Shown: positions 27,237 to 36,323 of the stretch, in pieces | How the letters are laid out: every line of letters starts with the position of its first letter | How positions within the stretch are numbered: the first letter of the stretch is position 1 | Assembly: GCA_004210455.1 (NCBI GenBank) | Contig: SEFA01000019.1 | Coordinates: 17,929-81,928, forward strand | Direction of reading: 5' to 3' | Source: Rubrivivax sp. | GTDB taxonomy: Bacteria; Pseudomonadota; Gammaproteobacteria; Burkholderiales; Burkholderiaceae_C | Length of the DNA stretch: 64,000 nt | Translations under genes and position numbers: made by a program | Notes under the pieces: generated by a model | What the model was told of the DNA's origin: nothing | The model's database searches: none | The model's input: only the letters and a program-made list of their open reading frames with translations

Positions 27237-27261
27237 CCCTCTCCCGCAGTGCGGGAGAGGG
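27237..27261. repeat. Dispersed intergenic palindrome (CTCCC/GGGAG type), copy 2
   Basis: Perfect 11-bp arms, CCCTCTCCCGC and GCGGGAGAGGG, flank AGT. The flank TTGCTCCC and the overall design match the element at 10195-10218, with compensatory changes that keep pairing (G-C replaced by T-A). It lies between convergent genes and may terminate both. Confidence 0.6.
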
Positions 27262-27284
27262 GCTGATGCAGGCCGGACTGGCGC

Positions 27285-27902
27285 TCAGGGGGCGATGAGT
27301 TCGCGCTCCGTCAGCACCACGGTCAGTGCCTGGTCGTGCGGCTGCACTTCGAAGGCCGCTTCGCAGCAGCGCCATCCCAGGCCGATCGTCGTGACCCCGG
27401 GATGCGCCTCGATCCAGCGGTCGAAATACCCGCCGCCGTAGCCCAGCCGGAAGCCCTCCCGCGTGTAGCCCAGGCAGGGCACCAGCAGCACGTCCGGCAC
27501 CAGCACCGGCCCGGTCGAGCTCGGGATCCCGCATTCGTCCTTCACCGTCGGTTCCTGCCCGTCCCAGCGGCGGAAATCCATCGAGGCGGGCCCCCGATCG
27601 CCGGCTTTACGCGCGAAGGGCAGCGCCAATTGCATTTCCCCCCCGAGCTTGTGGGTCGAGGCCCAGGCCGCTGCGTTAAATTCACCCTCCAGGGGCCAGT
27701 ACAGGCCGAGGGTCAGCGGCTCCAGCTGGCGCAGCAACGGCAGCAGTTGCTCGCCCAGCTGGTCAGACGCGAGACGCGCCTCGGCGCCGGCCCACCATTC
27801 ACGGCGTCGCGCCAGCAAGGCGCGGCGCAATTCGCTTCGCTCATGGGGCCAGGTCTTGCCGGTCGTACCGGCGGCTTCTGGAGCCGTGGGGGAGTCACTC
27901 AT
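27285..27902 (-). CDS. 5-formyltetrahydrofolate cyclo-ligase, copy 2
   Basis: A 205-residue 5-FTHF cyclo-ligase. It shows the conserved basic N-terminal ELRRALLARRREW, GLYWPLEGEFN for folate binding, LLVPCLGYTREGFRLGYGGGYFDRW with the ATP loop, and a C-terminal VLTERELIAP. It is closer to the classical family (YgfA/MTHFS) than the copy at 24505-25107. It is divergent from the lytic transglycosylase gene with only 11 bases between start codons, so each promoter must lie inside the other gene's coding region or 5' end. It feeds the folate pool used by MetF. Confidence 0.9.
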   Translation of the reverse strand: MSDSPTAPEAAGTTGKTWPHERSELRRALLARRREWWAGAEARLASDQLGEQLLPLLRQLEPLTLGLYWPLEGEFNAAAWASTHKLGGEMQLALPFARKAGDRGPASMDFRRWDGQEPTVKDECGIPSSTGPVLVPDVLLVPCLGYTREGFRLGYGGGYFDRWIEAHPGVTTIGLGWRCCEAAFEVQPHDQALTVVLTERELIAP

Positions 27903-27913
27903 CGCAGGTCGGC

Positions 27914-30022
27914 ATGAAGTTCGCTCGGATCACTGTAACCGCCCTCGCCTCCGCCACCGTGACCGTCTCGGCCACCGTCGGCACCCTCGGGGGCCTGGGC
28001 GCCCTCGGCCTGGCCACGGGCATGGCGGCCGTCACGGCGACGCCCGCCCTCGCGCAATCGACCACGCCCTTCAACGTCGTGCCCAACGCCCTGCCGCCGC
28101 TGCCGGACCTGGTCACCGACGCCCGCGAGGCCTGGCGCGTCCGGGACCGCTCCCGCCTGGCCGCGATGCGCCAGGCCGCCTTCGACCAGCAGCACCCGCT
28201 CGCGCCCTGGTTCGACTACTGGGAGCTGAATGCCCGTTTGTCGGACGCCCAGCAGCCCGAACTCAACGCGTTCTACGCGCGCTGGCCGGGCGCCTACGTC
28301 GAGGACCGGCTGCGCAACGACTGGCTGCTGGAGCTGGGGCATCGCCGCGACTGGGCCAACTTCCGCCGCGACCACGCCGCCTACAAGATGCAGGACGACC
28401 GCGAGGTCGCCTGCTACGCGCTGCTGGCCGATCCGCCGGGGCGCGACCTCCGGGACGCGGCCCGCGCCGCCTGGTTCGCGCAACGCGACGCGGACGAGGG
28501 TTGCAACATGCTGGCGACCACGCTGCACGAGAACGGCCAGTTCAAGGACTCGGACGTCTGGCGCAAGCTGCGCCTGGTGGTCGAGACCAACAAGCCGCGC
28601 GCGGTGAAGCAGGCTGGAGCATTGCTGGCCAAGGCCGACCAGGACGCGCTGGCCGAGCTGATGGACAAGCCGGACCGCTACCTGAAGCGCAAGGCCGCGG
28701 CCTCGCCGCGCGCCAAGGCCGAACTGACGATGCTGGCGCTGATGCGTTTGCTGGCGACGGATTACGACAAGGCCGACGACGACGTGCGCCGTTGGGCGGC
28801 CAAGCTGCCCAACGACCTGTCCGCCTGGCTCTGGGCCCAGTACGGCAGACAGGCCGCGCTGCGGCTCAAGGACGAGGCCAACGACCATTTCGACCGCGCG
28901 GTGAAGCTGCAGGCCAAACTCGGTCCGGTCGAATGGAGCGACGAGACGATCGCCTGGATGGCGCGCGCCGCGCTGCGCGGCGATGCGGGCGCGAGCCGGC
29001 CTGATCAGCTGATGTCGGCGATCGCCCTGATGAAGCCGTCGGACCAGAAGGACGTCACCTGGCAGTACTGGCGGGCGAAGGCGCAGCAGCAACTGGCTGC
29101 CAACGGCCCCGCCGGCGACGCCCAGCGCCGCGAATCGCAGGAGACGCTGCGCGCGATCGCCTCGCCGCTGAACTTCTACGGCAAGCTCGCCGCCGACGAA
29201 TTGAAGTTGCGCCTGCCGTTGCCGCCGACGCCCGCGGACCTGACCGCGCCGGAGCGCGCGCAGGCGCTGGCGAATCCCGGCATCCAGCGCGCGCTGATGC
29301 TGCTGGCCGTCGGCCTGCGCAGCGAGGGCCAGCGGGAATGGAACTTCAGCCTGCGCGGCCTGTCGGATCGCGAGCTGCTGTCGGTGGCGCAGGCCGCCTG
29401 CGAGCGCGAACTCTGGGAGCGCTGCATCCAGACCAGCGAGCGGACCAGGACCGAGATCGACCTCGCCCAGCGCTTCCCGATGCCCTTCCGGGCGGACGTG
29501 TTCAAGCAGTCGACGGCGATGGGCCTGGATCCGGCCTACGTCTACGGGCTGATCCGGCAGGAGTCGCGCTTCATGATGGATGCGCGTTCGCACGTGGGCG
29601 CCGGCGGCCTGATGCAGGTGATGCCGGCGACGGCGAAGTGGACCGCCAGGAAGTTGGGGGTCGACTTCAAGCCCGACATGCTGCACGACCGCGACACCAA
29701 CCTGCGCCTGGGCACCGGCTACCTGAAGCTGGTGATGGACAGCTTCGAGGGCTCGCAGGCGATGGCCGCGGCGGCGTACAACGCCGGCCCGAACCGGCCG
29801 CGCCGCTGGCGCGACGGTCCGCAGCTCGACGCCGCGATCTGGACCGAGAACATCCCCATCTGGGAGACCCGCGATTACGTGCGCAAGGTGCTGTCCAACG
29901 CGACGATCTACGCGCAACTGATGGGCCGCGAGACCGGCATCGTGCTGCGCGACCGGCTCGGCCGGGTCATCGGTCCGGCGGCTGCCTCGGCGCCGGACAT
30001 CCCGGCGAACGGCACGAACTGA
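27914..30022 (+). CDS. Soluble lytic murein transglycosylase (Slt family)
   Basis: A 702-residue periplasmic enzyme that cleaves peptidoglycan to 1,6-anhydro-muropeptides. It has a signal peptide (cleavage after ALAQ, about residue 48). A long alpha-superhelical region (about 60-500) like the U-domain of Slt70 follows. The C-terminal catalytic domain has Glu 550 in RQESRF, then VGAGGLMQVMPATA and AAYNAGPNRPRRW. These are the family-1A motifs. E. coli Slt is 645 residues, so the size fits. It is divergent from the cyclo-ligase gene and is followed 49 bases later by a GST gene. Confidence 0.93.
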   Translation: MKFARITVTALASATVTVSATVGTLGGLGALGLATGMAAVTATPALAQSTTPFNVVPNALPPLPDLVTDAREAWRVRDRSRLAAMRQAAFDQQHPLAPWFDYWELNARLSDAQQPELNAFYARWPGAYVEDRLRNDWLLELGHRRDWANFRRDHAAYKMQDDREVACYALLADPPGRDLRDAARAAWFAQRDADEGCNMLATTLHENGQFKDSDVWRKLRLVVETNKPRAVKQAGALLAKADQDALAELMDKPDRYLKRKAAASPRAKAELTMLALMRLLATDYDKADDDVRRWAAKLPNDLSAWLWAQYGRQAALRLKDEANDHFDRAVKLQAKLGPVEWSDETIAWMARAALRGDAGASRPDQLMSAIALMKPSDQKDVTWQYWRAKAQQQLAANGPAGDAQRRESQETLRAIASPLNFYGKLAADELKLRLPLPPTPADLTAPERAQALANPGIQRALMLLAVGLRSEGQREWNFSLRGLSDRELLSVAQAACERELWERCIQTSERTRTEIDLAQRFPMPFRADVFKQSTAMGLDPAYVYGLIRQESRFMMDARSHVGAGGLMQVMPATAKWTARKLGVDFKPDMLHDRDTNLRLGTGYLKLVMDSFEGSQAMAAAAYNAGPNRPRRWRDGPQLDAAIWTENIPIWETRDYVRKVLSNATIYAQLMGRETGIVLRDRLGRVIGPAAASAPDIPANGTN

Positions 30023-30071
30023 CCCCCGGGGAGGCGCCTGAGCGCGCCCCTCCACACAGAGAGATCTCCAC

Positions 30072-30773
30072 ATGCAGCTGATCATCGGCAACAAGAACTA
30101 CTCGTCCTGGTCGATGCGCCCGTGGGTGCTGATGAAGGCGCTCGGCATCGATTTCCAGGAGCGCAAGCTGCGCTTCGACTTCACGCCCGATTCGGCCTTC
30201 TACCGCGAGATCGGTGCGGTGACGCCGGCCGGCAAGGTGCCGGTGCTGGTCGACGACGGGCTGGCGGTCTGGGACTCGCTGGCGATCGTCGAGTACCTCG
30301 CCGACCGTTTCCCCGACAAGGCCGTCTGGCCCAGGGACGCGCGTCAGCGTGCGCGGGCACGTTGTCTCTGCGCGGAGATGCACAGCGGCTTCGGCCAGTT
30401 GCGCAGCCATTGCATGATGAACATCGATGCGGAGCTGGCGACCGTCGGCGCGCGGCTGTTGAAGACTGAAGCCGGGCTGCGCAAGGAACTCGCCCGCATC
30501 GTGGAACTGTGGAGCGACGCGCTGACGCAGAGCGGCGGCCCGTTCCTGTTCGGCGAGTTCGGCGCCGCGGACGCCTTCTTCGCGCCGGTCGTGATGCGGG
30601 TGACGCGCTATGGGCTGCCGTTGCCGGCGCCGTTGAAGGCCTACACGGACGCGGTGGAAGCGGCGCCTGGCGTGCGCGAGTGGATCGCGGATGCGACGGC
30701 GGAGAAGGACTTCCTGGACTTCGAGGAACCCTATCGGGACGTCAGCGGCCCGGTGCCGGTGCTGAAGCCCTGA
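30072..30773 (+). CDS. Glutathione S-transferase family protein, copy 1
   Basis: A 233-residue cytosolic GST. The N-terminal thioredoxin-like domain has NKNYSSWSMRPWVLMKALG (Ser-Ser-Trp near the glutathione site) and the cis-Pro GKVPVLVDDGLAVWDSLAI. The C-terminal helical domain has FLFGEFGAADAFFAPVV with the capping Asp. The sequence is of the YfcF/'GST N-terminal NKNYSSWS' group of bacterial GSTs; the substrate is unknown. It follows slt on the same strand, probably co-transcribed. The 3' end faces a terminator of the convergent PEP-CTERM-like gene. Confidence 0.92.
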   Translation: MQLIIGNKNYSSWSMRPWVLMKALGIDFQERKLRFDFTPDSAFYREIGAVTPAGKVPVLVDDGLAVWDSLAIVEYLADRFPDKAVWPRDARQRARARCLCAEMHSGFGQLRSHCMMNIDAELATVGARLLKTEAGLRKELARIVELWSDALTQSGGPFLFGEFGAADAFFAPVVMRVTRYGLPLPAPLKAYTDAVEAAPGVREWIADATAEKDFLDFEEPYRDVSGPVPVLKP

Positions 30774-30778
30774 AATGA

Positions 30779-30820
30779 AAAACCGCCTTCGGCGACCTGT
30801 TCAGGTCAGCGAAGGCGGCG
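30779..30820 (-). terminator. Rho-independent terminator of the PEP-CTERM-like gene
   Basis: Read on the minus strand, CCGCCTTCG...CGAAGGCGG arms with an inner GACCTG/CAGGTC stem are followed by TTTTTCATTTC, a good T-tract. It probably also stops transcription from the convergent GST gene, although the plus-strand side lacks a T-tract. Confidence 0.8.
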
Positions 30821-30837
30821 AGGTGGGGCGACGGATC

Positions 30838-31113
30838 TCAGTGATCGCGACGACGACGCACCATGAAACCTGCGGCGAGAAGGCCGCCCAGCATCATGGC
30901 CTGGTTCGTGGGCTCGGAAACGAAGGACGGCACGACGGTGTCCGCGCCCTCTTGTTCGTTGACATCGGCCAGTTGCGCGGGGGCGCCCTGGCTCTGCCGG
31001 GTGAAACTGGTGTCAGCGGCGACGTGCACGGCGTTCGTGTCGGGCGCCTGCTGCTCCTGCGCTTGAGCGGCGAGACCAATTCCGCCCAGCAGGAGGAGAA
31101 GAACAGACTTCAT
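30838..31113 (-). CDS. Small exported protein with PEP-CTERM-like sorting tail
   Basis: A 91-residue protein. It has a signal peptide (MKSVLLLLLGGIGLAAQAQ, cleavage after about residue 19), a short polar middle (about 20-62, Gln/Asp/Thr-rich) and a C-terminal SEPTNQAMMLGGLLAAGFMVRRRR. That tail has the PEP-CTERM layout: a near-PEP motif (here S-E-P), one hydrophobic helix and an Arg cluster. PEP-CTERM proteins are processed by exosortase and are often exopolysaccharide- or biofilm-linked. The exosortase would be elsewhere. GGGAG precedes ATG 31113; the open frame extends 31 codons further upstream without family support. Function is unknown. Confidence 0.65.
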   Translation of the reverse strand: MKSVLLLLLGGIGLAAQAQEQQAPDTNAVHVAADTSFTRQSQGAPAQLADVNEQEGADTVVPSFVSEPTNQAMMLGGLLAAGFMVRRRRDH

Positions 31114-31240
31114 CAAAATACTCCCTACTGCTATGCCGGCCTGCCTGACTACAACGTCTCTCTCGGTAGTTGGCCTGTTCGAACAGGCACTGGTGTGCAG
31201 GGGCATTGGTGAATATACGGATAGAGAGACTACTTGAGGT

Positions 31241-31258
31241 ATCCCCTTAATCAGGGAT
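31241..31258. promoter_or_regulatory. Dyad ATCCC-N8-GGGAT in the PEP-CTERM-like/cca gap
   Basis: Perfect 5-bp arms, ATCCC (31241-31245) and GGGAT (31254-31258), flank CTTAATCA. It lies between the divergent small exported protein gene and cca, next to AT-rich sequence (GAATATACGGATAGAGAG). It could be a regulator site; the arms are short and the call is weak. Confidence 0.3.
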
Positions 31259-31271
31259 GCTGCGCCGCAAC

Positions 31272-32513
31272 ATGAGTGATCAGATGTATCTCGTCGGAGG
31301 CGCCGTCCGGGACGCGCTCCTGGGGCTGCCCGTGCAGGACCGCGACTGGGTGGTGGTCGGAGCCACGCCCAAGTCCTTGATCGATAAGGGATTTACTCCT
31401 GTCGGCAAGGATTTTCCCGTGTTCCTGGACCCCGTGACCCATGAAGAGGTGGCATTGGCCCGGACCGAGCGCAAGACCGCCGCCGGATACCACGGCTTCC
31501 AGTTCCACACGGCCCCCGATGTCACCCTGGAGCAAGACCTGGCACGTCGGGATCTGACGATCAACGCCATGGCCCAAGCCTCGGATGGGTCGATCGTCGA
31601 CCCGTACGGCGGCCGGCGTGACCTCGAGGACCGGGTGCTGCGGCACGTCTCGGACGCGTTCGCGGAGGACCCGGTGCGCATCCTGAGGCTGGCGCGTTTC
31701 GCGGCGCGCTTCGGCGACTTCACGGTGGCGCCGGAGACGATGGCGCTGATGCGCGGGATGGTCGCCGCCGGCGAGGCCGACGCGCTGGTCGCCGAGCGCG
31801 TCTGGCAGGAGATCGCCCGCGGCCTGATGGAGCGCCACCCGGCACGGATGATCGAGATCCTGCGCGACAGCGGCGCGCTGGCGCGCATCGCCCCGGAGCT
31901 GGAGCGGCTGTTCGGCGTCCCGCAACCCGAGGCGCACCACCCGGAGATCGACACCGGCGTCCACGTGCTGCTGGTGCTGGAGGAATGCGCGCGCGTCGAA
32001 GCGCCGCTGCCGGTGCGTTACGCATCGCTGTGTCACGACCTCGGCAAGGGCGCGACGCCCGAAGAGGAATGGCCGCGCCACCTGAAGCACGAGTCACGCG
32101 GCGTCGAACTGGCGGCGGCGCTGTCCCAGCGCTGGCGCGTGCCCTCGGACTGCAAGGAGCTGGCGGAGCTGGTCGCGCGCGAACACACGCACGTGCACCA
32201 GAGTCTGGACTTCAGCGCCGAAGCGCGCCTGCGCCTGATCGAGCGCAGCGACGCGCTGCGCCGTCCGGAGCGCTTCGCCCAATTGCTGCTGGCCTGCGAG
32301 TGCGACGCCCGCGGCCGCACGGGCCTGCACGACCGCCCCTATCCACAGCGTCAGGCCTTGCTGCATGACCTGCGCGCGGTGCAGTCGGTCGATCAGGCGG
32401 CGATCTCCGCGGCCGCGCTGGCGGCCGGCAAGAAGGGCCCGGCCATCGGCCAGGCGATCCACGAGGCCCGCAAGGCCGCGCTCAGGGCGTGTGAGCGCGA
32501 TCGCCCGCGCTGA
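31272..32513 (+). CDS. cca: CCA tRNA nucleotidyltransferase with HD domain
   Basis: A 413-residue enzyme that adds or repairs the 3' CCA of tRNAs without a template. The N-terminal class II nucleotidyltransferase head has [13 protein letters not shown] and DRDWVVVG with metal-binding acidic residues. [10 protein letters not shown] (about residues 97-106) and the neck [16 protein letters not shown] follow. A C-terminal HD domain ([17 protein letters not shown]) supplies the phosphohydrolase activity of the multifunctional type. Starts at 31257 (ATG), 31272 (MSDQ) and 31284 (MYLVGG) are all in frame; none has a clear ribosome-binding site. The family usually starts just before YLVGGAVRD. Confidence 0.92.
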   Translation: MSDQMYLVGGAVRDALLGLPVQDRDWVVVGATPKSLIDKGFTPVGKDFPVFLDPVTHEEVALARTERKTAAGYHGFQFHTAPDVTLEQDLARRDLTINAMAQASDGSIVDPYGGRRDLEDRVLRHVSDAFAEDPVRILRLARFAARFGDFTVAPETMALMRGMVAAGEADALVAERVWQEIARGLMERHPARMIEILRDSGALARIAPELERLFGVPQPEAHHPEIDTGVHVLLVLEECARVEAPLPVRYASLCHDLGKGATPEEEWPRHLKHESRGVELAAALSQRWRVPSDCKELAELVAREHTHVHQSLDFSAEARLRLIERSDALRRPERFAQLLLACECDARGRTGLHDRPYPQRQALLHDLRAVQSVDQAAISAAALAAGKKGPAIGQAIHEARKAALRACERDRPR

Positions 32514-32528
32514 GGTGGCGCCCGCCTG

Positions 32529-32879
32529 TTACTTGAGGTCGATCGGTTCTATGACGCCTTCCAAGTAGCTTGAATAGCGCTCATGCAAATGTTTGAGCGC
32601 TACGCCTTTGTCGAAACGCTGTTTAGGGGCCTTGTCGAAGAGGATCGCTTCCAGGCCGTTCAGGAACTTGAGCCGTTCAGAGACGACCTTCGCGCCGTTG
32701 ATGATTGAAGACAGGGAGCCCTCGCGCAACAACGTGGCGAGTTACTGCTGCTTGATTCGGAATTCTTCTGACTGCATGACACCTCGCTTCATTCGCTGCT
32801 TCGCGCCGATGCGGCGCATGCGAATGGAGAGGTGATTGAACAATGCCCGCGAGGACTCGAACGCGTTGCAGAGCCGGGA
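32529..32879 (-). pseudogene. Decayed gene fragment, possibly DUF4263/Shedu-like
   Basis: The minus-strand frame is open from 32879 to 32529 except for one in-frame TAA at 32742-32744. Downstream of the stop it reads LLREGSLSSIINGAKVVSER, then LKFLNGLEAILFDKAP and ALKHLHERYSSYLE. The RL-F-NGL-I-FD spacing and the following LH resemble the region before the nuclease core in DUF4263 (Shedu) proteins, a weak match made from memory. The catalytic part is missing. The segment is visibly richer in A/T than its neighbours. The 67-residue piece 32529-32732 has only TTG starts. It is most likely a relic of a transferred gene. Confidence 0.4.
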
Positions 32880-33027
32880 TTAACTGATGTCAGTCAGGCT
32901 CGTTTGATTTCCCACCAACATGGGTCACCCTCGTTGTCGCGCCGCGCTCACAACGGAGGACGACTCCGGGAAAACGACGAGGCGGGGAGCGCAGACGCGA
33001 CGGGTACGACCTCTACAGTGCGCGTCC

Positions 33028-35070
33028 ATGCCCATCGAACCGAATGAGTCGACGACACGCGACGTCCCTGCCGCATTGCCTTCGCCCGCGCGCCGTCAAT
33101 GGCTCGCAGCCGCTGCGCTGAATGCGCTGCTGCCTGCGTGGGCGGCCGATCCCGCGTCCGCGTCCGGCCCCGTGCCGACAGATCCCGCCGACGCGGCCGA
33201 TACGACGACAGGACCGGGCAAGACCTCGATGGCGACGCTCTTCGCCGACCACACCATGGGGCGCGCCAGTCTCTCCCCCGACGGTCGCTACCTGGCCGCG
33301 GTGGGATACGCCGCCGATATGCCGCTCGCCTTCGTCCTCGACCTGACGACGCGGAAGGCGCACTCGGTGACACCCAACACCCGGGAAGCCGACCGCTGGC
33401 GCGCCCGCATCGACGGCCACGCCCGCGACGTGCAATGGATTGGCCCCGACCTGCTGGTCCTGCGGACGACGCGCGGCGTCTCGCTGGTGATGAAGTCGGA
33501 CGGCACGCTGATCCGCAGGCTGGACGGTGAGTTCCTGCAACGGCTGGTCGATGCGCCCGACGGCGCCGAACGGCTGCTGCTGTCAGAGAAGGAAGCCCTG
33601 CACACCGTGAACCTGCGCAGCGGCTCGCGCGTGACAGAGGCGATCGATCTACCCGACACGCTCGTCCGCACGGCCTTCGACGCCGACGGCCGGCTGCGCG
33701 CGGCGACCACCTTGAAGAACTCGCGTTGGTCCGCCGATGTCGTTTGGACCCAGTGGTACCGCCCCGCCAGCGTCGGCAAGTGGGAACAGCTGGAACAGGA
33801 AAAGGCCGACCAGCCGACCTGGACGCCGATGCGCGCGCTGGAGGACGGCACGCTGGCCGTCTGGTCCCGTGGGGACCGCGACACCCATGCCGTGTTCCGC
33901 TATGACACGGCCCGTCGCGCGCTCGGCGAACTCATGGCCGGCCATGAGACCGATGACATCGTCGCCTTCTCCGCACAGGACGCTTCGAGCTTCGAGTCCG
34001 TCGTCACCGGAGGACTCAAACCTGAGCGGATCTGGTTCGACACCCGCTGGGCCCGGCTGCAGAAAGCCGTCGACGCGGCCCTGCCGGACAGTGTGAACGT
34101 CCTTCTCCGTACGAAACATGAGAGCGCGAAACCTGAGGGCGCGAAGCTCGACGGCCACGTGCTGGTCCACAGTTTCAGCGATGTCGATCCCGGCCGCTGG
34201 TACTCGCTCGATGCGGCGACGATGCACATGGCGGAAGTCGGGGTGGCGATGCCCGACATCGATCCCGCCGCCATGCGCCCGACCCAGGCCTACCGATACG
34301 CCGCGCGCGACGGACTGAAAGTGCCCGCCTACCTCACTCGGCCCGCCGGCCAGGGTCCCGCGCCGACGGTGGTGCTGATCCATGGCGGGCCATGGTCCCG
34401 CGACCACTGGGGCTGGGACCCGGAGGTGCAATTGCTCGCCGCGCAGGGCTATGTCGTGTTCCAGCCGCAGTTCCGCGGGTCGACCGGCTTCGGCGAAGCC
34501 TTCCTGCGTGCCGGATACCGCCAGTGGGGATTGGCGATGCAGGACGACATCACCGACGGCGTGCAGGACCTGATCCGGCGCGGCATCGCGGATCCCGCGC
34601 GCATCGCGATCGTGGGCACCAGCTACGGCGGCTATGCGGCGATGTGGGGCCTGGTGAAGACGCCCAAGCTCTACCGCTGCGGCGTCAGCTTCGCGGGCGT
34701 CAGCGACCTGACCACCCAGATGAGCAACAACTGGGCCGACGACTCCACCGCCGCGTCGCGCCAGCTCTGGCGGCAGTTGGTGGGCGATCCCGTTACGGCC
34801 AAGGCGTCGCTCGACGCGGTCTCACCGGTCCGGCACGCCGATCGCATCGAGGCGCCGCTGCTGCTGGTCCACGGCTGGCACGACCAGCGCGTGCTGAGGG
34901 AACAGAGCGAGGCCATGCTGAAGGCACTGCGCCGGCACGACAAGCCCGTCGAGTGGCTGCCGCTGAACACGGGGCACGGCTGGTCATCGCGCGCCGTCCA
35001 GAAGCGCTACTACCGCGACATGCTGGCCTTCCTGGCAAAACACCTGGCGCCGACGGACGCCAAAGCCTGA
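33028..35070 (+). CDS. S9 family prolyl oligopeptidase-like exported peptidase
   Basis: A 680-residue serine peptidase. The N-terminal signal has a twin-Arg-like RRQWLAAAALNALLPAWA (about residues 22-39). A beta-propeller-like domain spans about 65-430 and includes MGRASLSPDGRYLAAVG. The C-terminal alpha/beta hydrolase has catalytic Ser 532 in GTSYGGYA, Asp 619 in GWHDQRV and His 650 in NTGHGWS, as in acylaminoacyl-peptidase/DPP IV-like S9 enzymes. ATG 33028 is used; the frame runs 36 codons further upstream into a non-coding stretch. It follows the decayed gene and is convergent with midA. Confidence 0.88.
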   Translation: MPIEPNESTTRDVPAALPSPARRQWLAAAALNALLPAWAADPASASGPVPTDPADAADTTTGPGKTSMATLFADHTMGRASLSPDGRYLAAVGYAADMPLAFVLDLTTRKAHSVTPNTREADRWRARIDGHARDVQWIGPDLLVLRTTRGVSLVMKSDGTLIRRLDGEFLQRLVDAPDGAERLLLSEKEALHTVNLRSGSRVTEAIDLPDTLVRTAFDADGRLRAATTLKNSRWSADVVWTQWYRPASVGKWEQLEQEKADQPTWTPMRALEDGTLAVWSRGDRDTHAVFRYDTARRALGELMAGHETDDIVAFSAQDASSFESVVTGGLKPERIWFDTRWARLQKAVDAALPDSVNVLLRTKHESAKPEGAKLDGHVLVHSFSDVDPGRWYSLDAATMHMAEVGVAMPDIDPAAMRPTQAYRYAARDGLKVPAYLTRPAGQGPAPTVVLIHGGPWSRDHWGWDPEVQLLAAQGYVVFQPQFRGSTGFGEAFLRAGYRQWGLAMQDDITDGVQDLIRRGIADPARIAIVGTSYGGYAAMWGLVKTPKLYRCGVSFAGVSDLTTQMSNNWADDSTAASRQLWRQLVGDPVTAKASLDAVSPVRHADRIEAPLLLVHGWHDQRVLREQSEAMLKALRRHDKPVEWLPLNTGHGWSSRAVQKRYYRDMLAFLAKHLAPTDAKA

Positions 35071-35126
35071 GGGCATGCCTGGATCCCGCGCACGACGGTC
35101 GCGGGCCGTCGTGCGGGGCGCGCGCG

Positions 35127-36323
35127 TCACAACGTATGCGACCGATCCCCCGCGCTGAACCCCAGCGCATCGAATCCCTCGCCCGGCGCGAAGCCGATGA
35201 CCTTGAACAGCTCGCCCATCTCGTGCTCGGCGATGAGCCGGTGGGCCATGCCGCGCTGCGCCAAGTCGGCGCCGCTCATCAGCTCGACCAGCCCGCAATT
35301 GATCAGGAAGTTGGCCTGGCTCGTGTAGCCCAGCACCATCAGCCCCGCGTCCTGCCCCGCCAACGCGATGCCGGTGAAGTTCACATGCGCCGTGATGTCC
35401 TTCTGCCCCGGCAAGGCCAGCGCGTCGGGATCGGCCCGGTGCAGGTGGTGGCACATCAAGGTGCCGCCGGTGCGCTGCGGGTGGTAGTACTCCGACTCCG
35501 GGAAACCGTAGTCGATGAAGAAGGCCGCGCCGCGCTTCAGGCGCTCCGCCAGCGTGCGCACGAAGGCCTCGGCCTGGGGATGCACCTCGGTCACCGTGCC
35601 GGGTACGAAGCCGACATCGTGCTCCGGCGGCGTCGGCGGACGCGCTTCTCCAGGCCGGTCGTCGAACGACAACGCCCCCTGCGCATCCATCGTCACGCCG
35701 CGCTGCAGCCACTGCTCACCGTCCCAGCGCAGCAGTTCCACCGGGATCGCGTCCAGCAGTTCGTTGGCGACGAGCACGCCGTGGATCTCGTCGGGCCAGC
35801 GGTCCAGCCACTCGACCCGCGGCGCGAAACGCGCCAGCCGCTCGGCCTGCCGCTCGCGCAGCGTGCCGGACAGGTCCACGATGAAGTACTTCGAGACCGG
35901 CGTCCCCGCCGCGTCCAGCGTCTCCAGCAGTTGCGCCGCCAGCGCGCCGCTGCCGGCGCCGAATTCGATCACCGTGTCGGTGCCGCTGACCGCCAGCGCC
36001 TGCGCGACCTGTTTCGCCAGCGCGCGGCCGAACAGCGGCGACAGTTCCGGCGCCGTCACGAAGTCCGAGCCCTGCTGGGGCATGGTGCCGAACTTGCGGC
36101 GCGCGTTGGCGTAGTAGCCCACGCCGGGCGCGTACAGCGCCAGGCTCATGTAGCGGTCGAAGGGCAACCAGCCGCCCGCGGCGGCGAGTGCCTCGCGCAG
36201 CACTTCAGTCATGGCCGGATCGGTCGCATGGACCGATGCGCCGGGCGCGGCCGGACGGGAAGCGCCATGCGGCGCGGACGCCGCGCCGTTCAGGCGGGCG
36301 GAATCATTCGTCTTGGAAGTCAT
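35127..36323 (-). CDS. MidA/NDUFAF7-type SAM-dependent methyltransferase (DUF185)
   Basis: A 398-residue protein of the family of mitochondrial NDUFAF7/MidA, an arginine methyltransferase for complex I assembly. The family signature is PFDRYMSLALYAPGVGYYA, with GSDFVTAPELSPLFG after it. The SAM motif is EFGAGSGALA at about residues 134-143. Further marks are VANELLDAIPV and FFIDYGFPESEYYHPQR. The N-terminal about 40 residues are a low-complexity extension. The bacterial substrate is unproven. It is the last gene of the tsaB-rimI-udg-EAL-midA operon and overlaps the gene before it by 4 bases. Confidence 0.9.
   Translation of the reverse strand: MTSKTNDSARLNGAASAPHGASRPAAPGASVHATDPAMTEVLREALAAAGGWLPFDRYMSLALYAPGVGYYANARRKFGTMPQQGSDFVTAPELSPLFGRALAKQVAQALAVSGTDTVIEFGAGSGALAAQLLETLDAAGTPVSKYFIVDLSGTLRERQAERLARFAPRVEWLDRWPDEIHGVLVANELLDAIPVELLRWDGEQWLQRGVTMDAQGALSFDDRPGEARPPTPPEHDVGFVPGTVTEVHPQAEAFVRTLAERLKRGAAFFIDYGFPESEYYHPQRTGGTLMCHHLHRADPDALALPGQKDITAHVNFTGIALAGQDAGLMVLGYTSQANFLINCGLVELMSGADLAQRGMAHRLIAEHEMGELFKVIGFAPGEGFDALGFSAGDRSHTL

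Noticed and set aside
27899..30094. A 731-codon minus-strand frame opposite slt
   Set aside because: It is a high-GC shadow of the lytic transglycosylase; composition is Arg/Gln/His-rich with no recognisable domain.
32920..33027. Upstream extension of the S9 peptidase to an earlier ATG
   Set aside because: The extension is Arg/Thr-rich and would bury the twin-Arg-like signal; MPIEPN at 33028 is more likely.
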